From: JAIBJN01 sp035461525
GTDB taxonomy: Bacteria > Actinomycetota > Thermoleophilia > Gaiellales > Gaiellaceae
Direction of reading: 5' to 3'
DNA: 64,000 bases
NCBI GenBank assembly: GCA_035461525.1
Contig: DATHVD010000013.1
Location: 1-64,000, forward strand
Part shown: piece after piece, positions 1 to 7,446 of the stretch
Layout: each line of letters opens with the position of its first letter
How positions within the stretch are numbered: position 1 is the stretch's first letter
Position numbers and translations under genes: made by a program
The notes under the pieces: generated by a model
What the model saw: the letters and a program-made list of their open reading frames with translations, nothing else
Told to the model about the DNA's origin: nothing
Database searches by the model: none

Positions 1-2006
1 CTGACCCCATGGCCGACCGGCAGAGACCGCAGAGACCGCGCGGAGGCGCTCCAGGAGGGCGCCGGAAGCGCCGCGTCGTCATCGACACCCAGGCCGCGCG
101 GCCGCGCCCCGACCGCCCGCAGCGGGACGGCGGCGGCGGCAAGCGCGAGCGCGAGGCGCCGCAGCAGCAGCCGGCGCAGCCGACCGGGCCCGTCAAGGTC
201 AACTCGGGCGCGACCGTCAAGGAGCTGTCGGCGGCGCTGGGCGTGCCCGTGCCCGAGATCATCAAGATCATGATGAACGAGGGAGAGATGGTGACCATCA
301 CCCAGTCGCTCTCCGACGAGGCCGTCGAGCTGATCGCCGTCGCGATCGACCGCGAGGTCGAGATCAAGCACGCGGACGAGGAGGAGCTCGAGCCCGAGAC
401 CTACGAGGACGACCCCGCCGACCTCGTGGCGCGCCCGCCGGTCGTCACGATCATGGGCCACGTCGACCACGGGAAGACGACCCTCCTCGACGCCATCCGC
501 GAGAGCGCGGTCGTCGAGACCGAGGCCGGCGGCATCACGCAGCACATCGGCGCCTACCAGGTCGACCACGACGGCCGCCGCGTCACCTTCCTCGACACGC
601 CGGGCCACGAAGCCTTCACCGCGCTTCGCGCCCGCGGCGCCAAGGTGACGGACATCGCCGTCCTCGTCGTCGCCGCCGACGACGGCGTCATGCCGCAGAC
701 GGTCGAGTCCATCAACCACGCGCGCGCCGCCGAGGTGCCGATCGTCGTCGCCGTGAACAAGATCGACAAGGAGGACGCGAACCCGCAGCGCGTGCGCCAG
801 GAGCTCGTCACGCACGGGCTCCAGCCCGAGGACTGGGGCGGCGAGACGCAGTTCGCCGACGTCTCGGCGATCACCGGAGCCGGCCTCGACGACCTCGTCG
901 AGCGGATCCTGCTCGTCGCCGACGCCGAGCTCGAGCTGAACGCGAACCCGAAGGCGGAGGCCTCCGGGCCGATCATCGAGAGCCGCCTCGACGTCGGGCG
1001 TGGGCCGGTGGCGACGATGCTCGTCGCGCGCGGCACGCTCCGCGTCGGCGATGCGATCGTCGCCGGCGACGCCTGGGGCAAGGTCAAGGCGCTGCACGAC
1101 TTCCGCGGCGAGAAGGCGAAGGAGGCGACGCCCGGGACACCGGTCGAGATCCTCGGCTTCGACAAGCCGCCCGCGGCCGGCGAGCACGCCCGCGTCGTCG
1201 AGAACGAGCGCCAGGCGCGCCACCTCGCCCAGCTCCGCGGCCAGCGCGTTCGCGCGGAGCAGCTAGCGCGGAGCGCGAAGAAGGGCGTCTCCCTCGAAGA
1301 CCTCTTCACGCACATGGAGGAGGGCGCCCTCCAGGAGCTCAGCATCATCGTCAAGGCCGACGTGCAGGGGTCGATCGAGGCCGTCGTCGGCGAGCTGGGG
1401 AAGATCGAGCACCCCGAGGTCGGCGTCAACGTCATCCACACCGGCATCGGCGCGATCACGGAGGGCGACATCATGCTCGCCTCCGCCTCGAACGCGGTCG
1501 TCCTCGGCTTCAACGTGCGCCCGAACGCGGAGGCCCGCGCCCTCGCGGAGCGGGAAGGCGTCGACCTGCGCACCTACCGGGTCATCTACCAGCTCACGGA
1601 CGACATCCGCCAGGCCCTCGTCGGCATGCTCTCGCCGGAGACGCGCGAGGAGATCCTGGGCGAGGCCGAGGTGCGGGCGCTCTTCCGCGCCTCCCGCGTC
1701 GGCGTCATCGCGGGCTGCTACGTCACGCGCGGTGTCATCCGCCGGAACGCCCAGGTGCGCGTCGTGCGCGAGGGCACCGTCGTCTACGAGACGACGATCG
1801 CGAGCCTCAAGCGCTTCAAGGACGACGTCCGCGAGGTGCAGGAGGGCTTCGAGTGCGGCATCCTCCTCGACGGCTTCAACGACGTCAAGGAGGGCGACGT
1901 GCTCGAGGCGTACGAGACGAAGCAGATCGAGCGCACGGACCTCTCCGTCCCCGCCGCCCAGGCGGCGGCCGCGGCTCCGGCGCCCGACGCCGCCGACGAG
2001 GAGTAG
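1..2006 (+). CDS. infB: Translation initiation factor IF-2, 5' end outside window
   Basis: IF-2 is a cytosolic GTPase that places initiator tRNA on the 30S subunit. The first in-frame ATG is at 9. The frame stays open to the window edge and the 665 visible residues begin in the basic Arg/Gly-rich linker, so the real start is probably upstream. Counting from that ATG, an IF2_N domain lies at about 60-112, and the G domain carries GHVDHGKT at about 150-157, DTPGH at about 196 and NKID at about 250. Domains II to IV follow to an Ala-rich tail. It leads a close-packed cluster with ylxP, rbfA and nrnA. The family assignment is certain; the 5' limit is not. Confidence 0.97.
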   Translation, partial: DPMADRQRPQRPRGGAPGGRRKRRVVIDTQAARPRPDRPQRDGGGGKREREAPQQQPAQPTGPVKVNSGATVKELSAALGVPVPEIIKIMMNEGEMVTITQSLSDEAVELIAVAIDREVEIKHADEEELEPETYEDDPADLVARPPVVTIMGHVDHGKTTLLDAIRESAVVETEAGGITQHIGAYQVDHDGRRVTFLDTPGHEAFTALRARGAKVTDIAVLVVAADDGVMPQTVESINHARAAEVPIVVAVNKIDKEDANPQRVRQELVTHGLQPEDWGGETQFADVSAITGAGLDDLVERILLVADAELELNANPKAEASGPIIESRLDVGRGPVATMLVARGTLRVGDAIVAGDAWGKVKALHDFRGEKAKEATPGTPVEILGFDKPPAAGEHARVVENERQARHLAQLRGQRVRAEQLARSAKKGVSLEDLFTHMEEGALQELSIIVKADVQGSIEAVVGELGKIEHPEVGVNVIHTGIGAITEGDIMLASASNAVVLGFNVRPNAEARALAEREGVDLRTYRVIYQLTDDIRQALVGMLSPETREEILGEAEVRALFRASRVGVIAGCYVTRGVIRRNAQVRVVREGTVVYETTIASLKRFKDDVREVQEGFECGILLDGFNDVKEGDVLEAYETKQIERTDLSVPAAQAAAAAPAPDAADEE

Positions 2007-2021
2007 CCGCGGGGGCGCCCG

Positions 2022-2321
2022 ATGGGCTCCGGCTACGTCGGCATTCTCTCCGCGGAGCTCCACTTCCCCGACAACCGCTCGCTGAAGGGGAAACGGAAGG
2101 AGGTCCTCTCGGCGAAGGCCCAGCTCCAGCGGCGCTTCGGCGCGTCGGTGGCGGAGGTCGACCACCACGAGACGTGGCAGCGCTCGCGGCTCACGCTCGC
2201 GTGCGTGGCCCGGGAGCAGGGAGAGCTCGCGCGGCTCCTCGACGGGGCGGAGCGCTACCTCGCCTCGCAGGCCTTCGAGCTCCTCGGGGTCGAGCGGGAG
2301 GTGGTGGTGCTCGATGACTAG
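2022..2321 (+). CDS. ylxP: YlxP/DUF503 family protein
   Basis: This 99-residue protein matches the DUF503 family from end to end, including an N-terminal beta strand, an SLKGKR motif and the VAEVDHHETWQRS segment. The family usually sits between infB and rbfA, as here, which suggests a role linked to ribosome assembly; no biochemical function is established. The ATG lies 15 nt after the infB stop. The last 8 bases overlap rbfA, so the two are probably translationally coupled. Confidence 0.9.
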   Translation: MGSGYVGILSAELHFPDNRSLKGKRKEVLSAKAQLQRRFGASVAEVDHHETWQRSRLTLACVAREQGELARLLDGAERYLASQAFELLGVEREVVVLDD

Positions 2322-2670
2322 CGACCGGATGCGGCGCGTGAACGAGGCGCTCCGGGAGGTGCTCTCGGAGGAGATCGGCGCGCTCAAGGACCCCCGCATC
2401 GGGTTCGTCACGATCACCGGCGTGGAGACGAGCCGCGACCTGCGGACGGCGACGGTCTACGTCAGCGTCCTCGGCTCGAAGCGCAAGCGCGAGGCGACCC
2501 TCGCGGGCCTCGGATCGTCCCACGGCGTCCTCCAGGCGGCGGTCAACCGCGAGCTGCACCTGAAGCGGACCCCGCAGCTTGCCTTCCAGTACGATCCGAC
2601 GGTTGAGCAGGGCGTGCGGCTGTCCCGGTTGATCGACGACCTTGACCCAGGGGAACCAGCAGACGAGTGA
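2314..2670 (+). CDS. rbfA: Ribosome-binding factor A
   Basis: RbfA is a small KH-fold protein that binds the immature 30S subunit and helps 16S rRNA processing. The 118 residues show the family signatures: RMRRVNEALREVLSEEIG at the start, then DPRIGFVTITGVETSRDLRTA, and a C-terminal FQYDPTVEQGVRLSRLIDDL. Length is normal for the family. The start overlaps the ylxP stop by 8 nt, and the end overlaps the nrnA TTG start by 29 nt, so the cluster is very compact. Confidence 0.95.
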   Translation: MTSDRMRRVNEALREVLSEEIGALKDPRIGFVTITGVETSRDLRTATVYVSVLGSKRKREATLAGLGSSHGVLQAAVNRELHLKRTPQLAFQYDPTVEQGVRLSRLIDDLDPGEPADE

Positions 2671-3646
2671 CCTCTCCGCGGTCGCGGACGCGATCCGGTC
2701 GCACGACCGGTTCCTCGTCACGACGCACGAGAACCCGGACGGCGACGCGCTGGGCTCGATTCTGGCCATGAAGGGTGCCCTGGAACAGCTCGGCAAGGAC
2801 GCCGTCCTCTACCTCTCCGGCACCGTGCCGCTGCCGCACGAGTACGGCTTCATGCCGCTCGCGGAGCTGCGCCGGACCCCGCCCGAAGACGCCGCCGAGC
2901 GTGTCGTCGTCGCCCTCGACTGCGCAAACGACCGGCGCCTCGGCCCCGACGCGGCGCTGCTCGAGCGGGCGCCGCTCGTGATCGACGTCGACCACCACCA
3001 CGACAACACCCGCTTCGGGGACGTCAACCTCGTCGTCCCCGACGCGTCGTCGACGGGCGAGATCCTCCGCGACCTCCTCGACGAGCTCGGCGTCCGCCTC
3101 ACTCCCGAGATCGCCGAGGCGCTCTACATCGCGGTCGTCACCGACACTGGCCGCTTCCAGTACGCGAACACGACCCCGAAGGCGCTGCGGCTCGCCGCCG
3201 AGCTCGTCGAGGCGGGCGCGAACGTGCACCGCGTCTTCCAGGACGTGTACGAGAACGTCGCCTTCGCCAAGATCAAGCTCCTCGCCCGGGCGCTCGAGAA
3301 GGCGAGCGTCGTCGAGGGCGGGCGGATCATCGTCTCGAGCCTCGAGCGCTCCGACTTCGACGCCGCCGGGGCGGAGGAGCCGTTCGCAGAGGGGATCATC
3401 GACTTCCTCCGCGCCGTCGAGGGGACGGAGCTCGTCGCGCTCATCCGCGAGCCGCCCACGCAGAACGGTCCGACGCGCCGCATCAGCCTGCGCACGCGGG
3501 CGGAAGGCATCGACGTCTCCGCCATCGCGCGGAAGAGCGGCGGCGGCGGCCACCGCCAGGCGGCCGGCTTCTCGAGCGAGGCGACGGTGGACGAGATCGT
3601 CGACTTCATCCGCCGCGAGTTCCTCGCACAGGCGCCCGGCCGCTGA
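2642..3646 (+). CDS. nrnA: DHH-DHHA1 phosphoesterase, nanoRNase/pAp phosphatase
   Basis: NrnA-type enzymes degrade 2-5 nt RNAs and dephosphorylate 3'-phosphoadenosine 5'-phosphate. The 334 residues carry the DHH motifs NPDGDALGS (about 32-40) and DVDHHHDN (about 115-122), and the DHHA1 glycine motif GGGGHRQAAGF near residue 300. The chosen start is a TTG inside the end of rbfA, because no ATG or GTG lies before the conserved region. Its position behind rbfA fits the broadly conserved infB-rbfA-nrnA-truB order. A hairpin lies just after the stop. Confidence 0.93.
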   Translation: MTQGNQQTSDLSAVADAIRSHDRFLVTTHENPDGDALGSILAMKGALEQLGKDAVLYLSGTVPLPHEYGFMPLAELRRTPPEDAAERVVVALDCANDRRLGPDAALLERAPLVIDVDHHHDNTRFGDVNLVVPDASSTGEILRDLLDELGVRLTPEIAEALYIAVVTDTGRFQYANTTPKALRLAAELVEAGANVHRVFQDVYENVAFAKIKLLARALEKASVVEGGRIIVSSLERSDFDAAGAEEPFAEGIIDFLRAVEGTELVALIREPPTQNGPTRRISLRTRAEGIDVSAIARKSGGGGHRQAAGFSSEATVDEIVDFIRREFLAQAPGR

Positions 3647-3676
3647 GGCTTCCGCCGCGCGCCGTCCCGTCCCGCT

Positions 3677-3692
3677 GCGTCCCAGAGGACGC
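3677..3692 (+). terminator. Stem-loop after nrnA
   Basis: A perfect 6-bp stem, GCGTCC (3677-3682) and GGACGC (3687-3692), encloses a CAGA tetraloop 30 nt after the nrnA stop. There is no T-run, so it could be a terminator of the GC-rich type or an mRNA 3' stabiliser. Confidence 0.4.
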
Positions 3693-3740
3693 GTCTCCTG
3701 GCCTCGCACCGGGGCGTGTCCGGCCGAGCCAGTCCGGGCG

Positions 3741-3746
3741 TAGACT
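3741..3746 (+). promoter_or_regulatory. -10 element TAGACT for truB
   Basis: The hexamer TAGACT ends 8 nt before the GTG at 3755, so transcription would begin at or next to the start codon. No Shine-Dalgarno sequence is present. It supports a leaderless mRNA and the choice of GTG. Confidence 0.6.
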
Positions 3747-3754
3747 GACTCGCC

Positions 3755-4558
3755 GTGCCTCCCTCGGCGACACCGACCTCCGGGCTCGTCCTCGTGGACA
3801 AGCCCGCCGGGCCCTCCTCGTTCGCGATCGTCAAGGATCTGCGCCGGCGGTACGGCGTCAAGGCCGGTCATGCGGGGACGCTCGACCCGCTCGCCACGGG
3901 GCTGCTGCTCGTCCTCCTCGGCCGCGGGACGAGGCTCGCCCGCTACCTCGTCGGCCTCGACAAGCGCTACGAGACCGAGATCCGGCTGGGCCTCCGCACG
4001 ACGACGGGGGACGGGGAGGGGGAGGTCATGGAGGAGACTCCGGTCCTCGCCGAGACCGAGATCGAGGCACTCGAGGGCGAGGTCGAGCTGCCGGTGCCGC
4101 AGGCCTCGGCGGTCAAGATCGGCGGCGAGCGCGCGTACAGCCTGCAGCGGCGCGGCGTCGCGGTCGAGATGCCGCTGCGGCGCTCGACGATCCACACCCT
4201 CCGCGTCCGCCGCTACGCGCCGCCGCTCGTCGAGCTCGACCTCCACGTCTCGAGCGGCACCTACGTACGCTCGATCGCCGACGCGCTCGGCGGACACTGT
4301 CGGACGATCAGGCGCACGGCGGTGGGGCCCTTCCGCGTCGAGGACGCCGAACCCGACCGCGTCCTCCCACTTCTCGCCGCGGTCGTCCACCTGCCCGAGC
4401 AGCAGCTGGACGAGGAGGAGGCGGCACGCGTCCGGAGCGGCCGGGGGATCCCGGGGGAGGGGAAGAGCCGCGTAGCGCTCTGGACGGGCGACGGCGACCT
4501 CGTGGCCGTCGGCGTCGCGCGGGACGGGACGATCCGCCCTGAGACCGTGGTCGGATGA
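3755..4558 (+). CDS. truB: tRNA pseudouridine-55 synthase
   Basis: TruB isomerises U55 in the T-loop of tRNAs. The 267-residue protein opens with GLVLVDKPAGPSSF, followed by the catalytic region GHAGTLDPLATGLL (about residues 39-52, Asp nucleophile), then the YET, substrate-loop and VSSGTYVRSIADALG motifs. A C-terminal extension reaches the PUA-like region. The GTG start lies just behind a -10 hexamer and has no ribosome site. Its stop overlaps the ribF start (ATGA), indicating coupling. Confidence 0.96.
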   Translation: MPPSATPTSGLVLVDKPAGPSSFAIVKDLRRRYGVKAGHAGTLDPLATGLLLVLLGRGTRLARYLVGLDKRYETEIRLGLRTTTGDGEGEVMEETPVLAETEIEALEGEVELPVPQASAVKIGGERAYSLQRRGVAVEMPLRRSTIHTLRVRRYAPPLVELDLHVSSGTYVRSIADALGGHCRTIRRTAVGPFRVEDAEPDRVLPLLAAVVHLPEQQLDEEEAARVRSGRGIPGEGKSRVALWTGDGDLVAVGVARDGTIRPETVVG

Positions 4559-5424
4559 AGGTCGCGCGCTCTCCGGGCGAGCTGGAGCCCGCGGAGCGGG
4601 CGGTCGCCATCGGCACCTTCGACGGTGTCCACCGCGGCCACGCGGCCGTCGTGGCCGCGCTCCGGGAGTCCGGACTCCGCTCGACCGTCGTCACCTTCGA
4701 CCCGCATCCACGGCTGGTGCTCGGCTACGAGGTCCAGCTCCTCTCGACGTTCGAGCGGCGCCTGGAGCTGCTCGCGGAGCTCGGGCCCGACGAGATCCTC
4801 GTGGTCGAGTTCACGCTCGAGCTCTCCCGCAAGGAGCCGGAGGAGTTCGTCGCGGACGTCCTCGGGGCGGTCGGCACGCGCGTCGTCGTCGCCGGCGAGG
4901 ACTTCCGCTTCGGGGCCGGACGGCGCGGCGACGTCGGGCTCCTGCGCAGCGTCGGGCTCGACGTCAGGCCCGTCCCGCTCGTCGAGGGGGTCTCGTCGAG
5001 CCGGATCCGCGAGCTCGTGCGCGCGGGCGACGTGCCCGCCGCCGCCGGGTTGCTCGGCCGCCCGCTCGAGCTCGAGGGCCTCGTCGTTGCCGGCGACAGC
5101 CGCGGCGGGACGCTCGGCTTCCCGACCGCGAACCTCCAGCTCGACGCGCACCTGCTCGCGCCCGCGTACGGGATCTACGCCGGCGGCGCCCTCGGCCGCC
5201 GCGCGGCCGTCTCCGTCGGCGTCAACCCGCACTACGGCGGCAGCGAGCGCAGGATCGAGGCGTTTCTCCTCGACATCGAGGGCGACCTCTACGGCGAGCG
5301 CCTGCGGCTCGAGCTCTGGGAGCGGCTTCGCGACGAGCGGGCGTTCGCGAGCGAGGAGGACCTCGTCGCCCAGATCGCCCGCGACGTCGAGGCGACCCGG
5401 GCCGCCCGCCGGCCCGGCGGGTGA
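4555..5424 (+). CDS. ribF: Bifunctional riboflavin kinase / FAD synthetase
   Basis: RibF phosphorylates riboflavin to FMN and adenylates FMN to FAD. The N-terminal FAD synthetase domain has GTFDGVHRGHAAVV near residue 22 and SSSRIRELVRAGD near 150. The C-terminal kinase domain has GDSRGGTLGFPTANLQ near 182 and ends in the IEAFLLDIEGDLYG segment. 289 residues is normal to slightly short. The gene is coupled to truB through an ATGA overlap. Confidence 0.96.
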   Translation: MKVARSPGELEPAERAVAIGTFDGVHRGHAAVVAALRESGLRSTVVTFDPHPRLVLGYEVQLLSTFERRLELLAELGPDEILVVEFTLELSRKEPEEFVADVLGAVGTRVVVAGEDFRFGAGRRGDVGLLRSVGLDVRPVPLVEGVSSSRIRELVRAGDVPAAAGLLGRPLELEGLVVAGDSRGGTLGFPTANLQLDAHLLAPAYGIYAGGALGRRAAVSVGVNPHYGGSERRIEAFLLDIEGDLYGERLRLELWERLRDERAFASEEDLVAQIARDVEATRAARRPGG

Positions 5425-5464
5425 CGAGCGCAAGTTTTCCCCGGCACGTGCGTCTTTCCTGTAG

Positions 5465-5677
5465 ATGAGCCCCTCCACCGCACTCTCCGTCCGCTGTCTC
5501 GGCTGCGGATCCGTCTACGTGAAGCCCCTCGGGGACGGGACCGCCGCCGACAACCCTGGATGCCCGAAGTGCGCCTACGTGGGCTGGATCCCCACCGAGG
5601 CGTCCTTCAGGCCGGGTGCAGAGCAGCCCCGCTTCGGCGCGGATCACCTGCGGCACCCGTCCTGGCGACCACGCTGA
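5465..5677 (+). CDS. Small zinc-ribbon protein, function unknown
   Basis: This 70-residue protein has two CxxC knuckles, CLGC near residue 11 and CPKC near residue 33, spaced as in a zinc ribbon. After VGWIP comes a basic, disordered tail. I do not recognise a named family. The gene lies 40 nt after ribF on the same strand, and its last 71 bases overlap the 3' end of the convergent gamma-glutamyltransferase gene. The zinc-ribbon half looks real; the exact C-terminus is less sure. Confidence 0.65.
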   Translation: MSPSTALSVRCLGCGSVYVKPLGDGTAADNPGCPKCAYVGWIPTEASFRPGAEQPRFGADHLRHPSWRPR

Positions 5678-7007
5678 CGCCGCCGAAGTAGTGATGAGGT
5701 GCGCCCCAGAGGCGCACCTCGTACCCGTGCTCGAGAAGCGCGTCCACGGCGCTTTCGTGGAAGCCCGGCTCGAGGTGGACCTGCGACCCCGTCGAGTGGA
5801 GGCGCGGGCGGTCGACGGCCTCCTCCGGCGCCAGGCCCTCGTCGAGGATCCCGGAGAGGACCTGCGCGAGCGCGGGGCGGAGCCGCGTTCCGCCGGCGGC
5901 GCCGGCCGCGAGCACCAGCCCGCCGCCGTCGAGGGCGAGCATCGGCGACATCATGCTCTCCATCCGCATCCCCGGCTCGAGCGAGCCGATCAGGAGGTCG
6001 ACCTCGCCGAGCATGCTGTTGAGGTGGAGATCGTAGCCGGGGAGGTAGTCACCCGACCCCAGGCCCAGGCTCGTCGTCAGGGCGCACGCGTTCCCCGCCC
6101 CGTCGACCACGCAGAGGTTCGTCGTGTGCTCGTGGGTGCGACCGCTGAAGGGCGGCGCCGCCAGGGCGCCCGCGAGGGCGAGGGCGCGCTCCGCCGGCGT
6201 GGCGCCGCGCAGGGCCGGAAGCCCCTTCAGCGTCTCGGCGAGGCCGGAGAGCCCGCCGCGCGTGCGGATCTCGTAGCCGGCGTAGACGGTCTCGACCGGA
6301 GGGCGCCACTCGGGGCGGTACGAGGTGAGGTCGTCCCGGGTCAGGAGGCCGTCGCGCTCCCGGACGAGGTCGAGGAGCGCTTCGGCGATCGCGCCCTCGT
6401 AGAAGGTGCGTGCGCCCTCGTCCGCCAGCGCCTCGAACGCCGCCGCGAGGCCCGGCTGCTCCAGGAGCTCGCCCGCCTCGAGGAGCCGGCCCTGCGGCGA
6501 GTAGATCCGCGCCCCCTCGCGCATCGTCATCACCGGGGCCAGCATCGCCAGGCAGCGCGCGTGCGCCTCCGGCATGGGCACGCCGGCGCGGGCGAGCCGG
6601 AGCGCAGGCTCGACCAGCCGCTCCCAGGGGAGGACGCCGGCGCGGCGCCAGAGCGCGTCGAGGCCGGCCGCGACGCCGGGCACCGCGCAGGTGGCGGCGC
6701 CGACGTGGTAGTAGACGAGCTCGTCTCCGAACGGGACGGCGACCTCCTCGATCGCAGGCTCGCGCGGAGGCGCCCCCAGGCCCGGGACAGCGACGAAGAA
6801 GTCGAGCAGCTCCGCCTCGCCGGCGCCGGCGCCGAGCCAGACGGCGTAGCCTCCGCCGGCGAGGCCCGTCATCACCGTCTCCGCCACGCAGGAGGCGAGC
6901 GTGGCGGCGATCGCCGCGTCGGCCGCGGTTCCGCCCTCCAGGAGGATCTCGAGGCCTGCCTCGGCCGTCGCCGGGTGGCCTGCCGCTATGCCGGGGGGTA
7001 CGGGCAC
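5607..7007 (-). CDS. ggt: Gamma-glutamyltransferase family protein
   Basis: This is an N-terminal nucleophile hydrolase of the gamma-glutamyltranspeptidase family, which acts on glutathione or related gamma-glutamyl substrates. The 466 residues start with the conserved GIAAGHPATAEAGLEIL segment. The small-subunit start EHTTNLCVVDGAGNACALTT supplies the candidate Thr nucleophile, followed by GSGDYLPGYDLHLNSMLGE and a GDPRRSGAA ending. The GTG at 7007 is chosen because the family homology begins right after it; the open frame extends on antisense to rpsO and pnp. I see no signal peptide, so it may be cytosolic. Confidence 0.85.
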   Translation of the reverse strand: MPVPPGIAAGHPATAEAGLEILLEGGTAADAAIAATLASCVAETVMTGLAGGGYAVWLGAGAGEAELLDFFVAVPGLGAPPREPAIEEVAVPFGDELVYYHVGAATCAVPGVAAGLDALWRRAGVLPWERLVEPALRLARAGVPMPEAHARCLAMLAPVMTMREGARIYSPQGRLLEAGELLEQPGLAAAFEALADEGARTFYEGAIAEALLDLVRERDGLLTRDDLTSYRPEWRPPVETVYAGYEIRTRGGLSGLAETLKGLPALRGATPAERALALAGALAAPPFSGRTHEHTTNLCVVDGAGNACALTTSLGLGSGDYLPGYDLHLNSMLGEVDLLIGSLEPGMRMESMMSPMLALDGGGLVLAAGAAGGTRLRPALAQVLSGILDEGLAPEEAVDRPRLHSTGSQVHLEPGFHESAVDALLEHGYEVRLWGAPHHYFGGVSVVARTGAAGDPRRSGAALHPA

Positions 7008-7013
7008 CTCTGC

Positions 7014-7019
7014 TAGCCT
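7014..7019 (+). promoter_or_regulatory. -10 element TAGCCT for rpsO
   Basis: TAGCCT ends 9 nt before the GTG at 7029 but only 3 nt before the ATG at 7023. The spacing favours leaderless initiation at the GTG. Confidence 0.45.
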
Positions 7020-7028
7020 ACGATGGTC

Positions 7029-7298
7029 GTGACGCTCACGAAGGACGTAAAGCGGGAGATTTTCGACCGCCATGGCCGCACCGGCGAGGACACAGGCTCC
7101 CCCCAGGTGCAGATCGCCCTTCTCACGAAGCGGATCGACGAGCTGACCGAGCACCTGCGGACGCACCGCAAGGACCACCATTCGCGGCGGGGCCTCCTCA
7201 AGCTCGTCGGCCAGCGCCGGCGGCTCCTCAACTACCTGCAGAAGCGGGATCTCGAGGGCTACCGGGCGCTGATCAAGGAACTCGGCCTCAGGAGGTAG
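7029..7298 (+). CDS. rpsO: 30S ribosomal protein S15
   Basis: S15 is a primary 16S rRNA-binding protein. The sequence has all hallmarks: DTGSPQVQIALLTKRI, LTEHLRTHRKDHHSRRGL, and VGQRRRLLNYL to the LGLRR end. The GTG at 7029 gives M-T-L-T-K and 89 residues, the usual family start and length, and fits the -10 hexamer spacing. The in-frame ATG at 7023 would add only two residues. It precedes pnp, as in many bacteria. Confidence 0.96.
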   Translation: MTLTKDVKREIFDRHGRTGEDTGSPQVQIALLTKRIDELTEHLRTHRKDHHSRRGLLKLVGQRRRLLNYLQKRDLEGYRALIKELGLRR

Positions 7299-7327
7299 GC
7301 GGCACCGGAACGCTCCCAGCCCGCCCA

Positions 7328-7411
7328 CCACCAGGGCCCATCGAAAGGGAGACCTGGTGGAAGTTTGAGGGAGATCCGGGACGGAGCGTCCCGGCCGGGC
7401 CTGCCTCAAAC
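7328..7411 (+). promoter_or_regulatory. Structured leader with consecutive stem-loops before pnp
   Basis: Two strong structures fill the rpsO-pnp gap. The first pairs CCACCAGG (7328-7335) with CCTGGTGG (7353-7360). The second pairs GTTTGAGG (7363-7370) with CCTCAAAC (7404-7411) and encloses an inner hairpin of CCGGGAC (7376-7382) and GTCCCGG (7388-7394). In Escherichia coli a pnp leader hairpin is processed by RNase III and PNPase for autocontrol. A similar role here is inference; the first hairpin could instead end rpsO. Confidence 0.6.
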
Positions 7412-7446
7412 CTCCGCCTCCGTCTCCCGCAAGGAGAAGGAGGACC

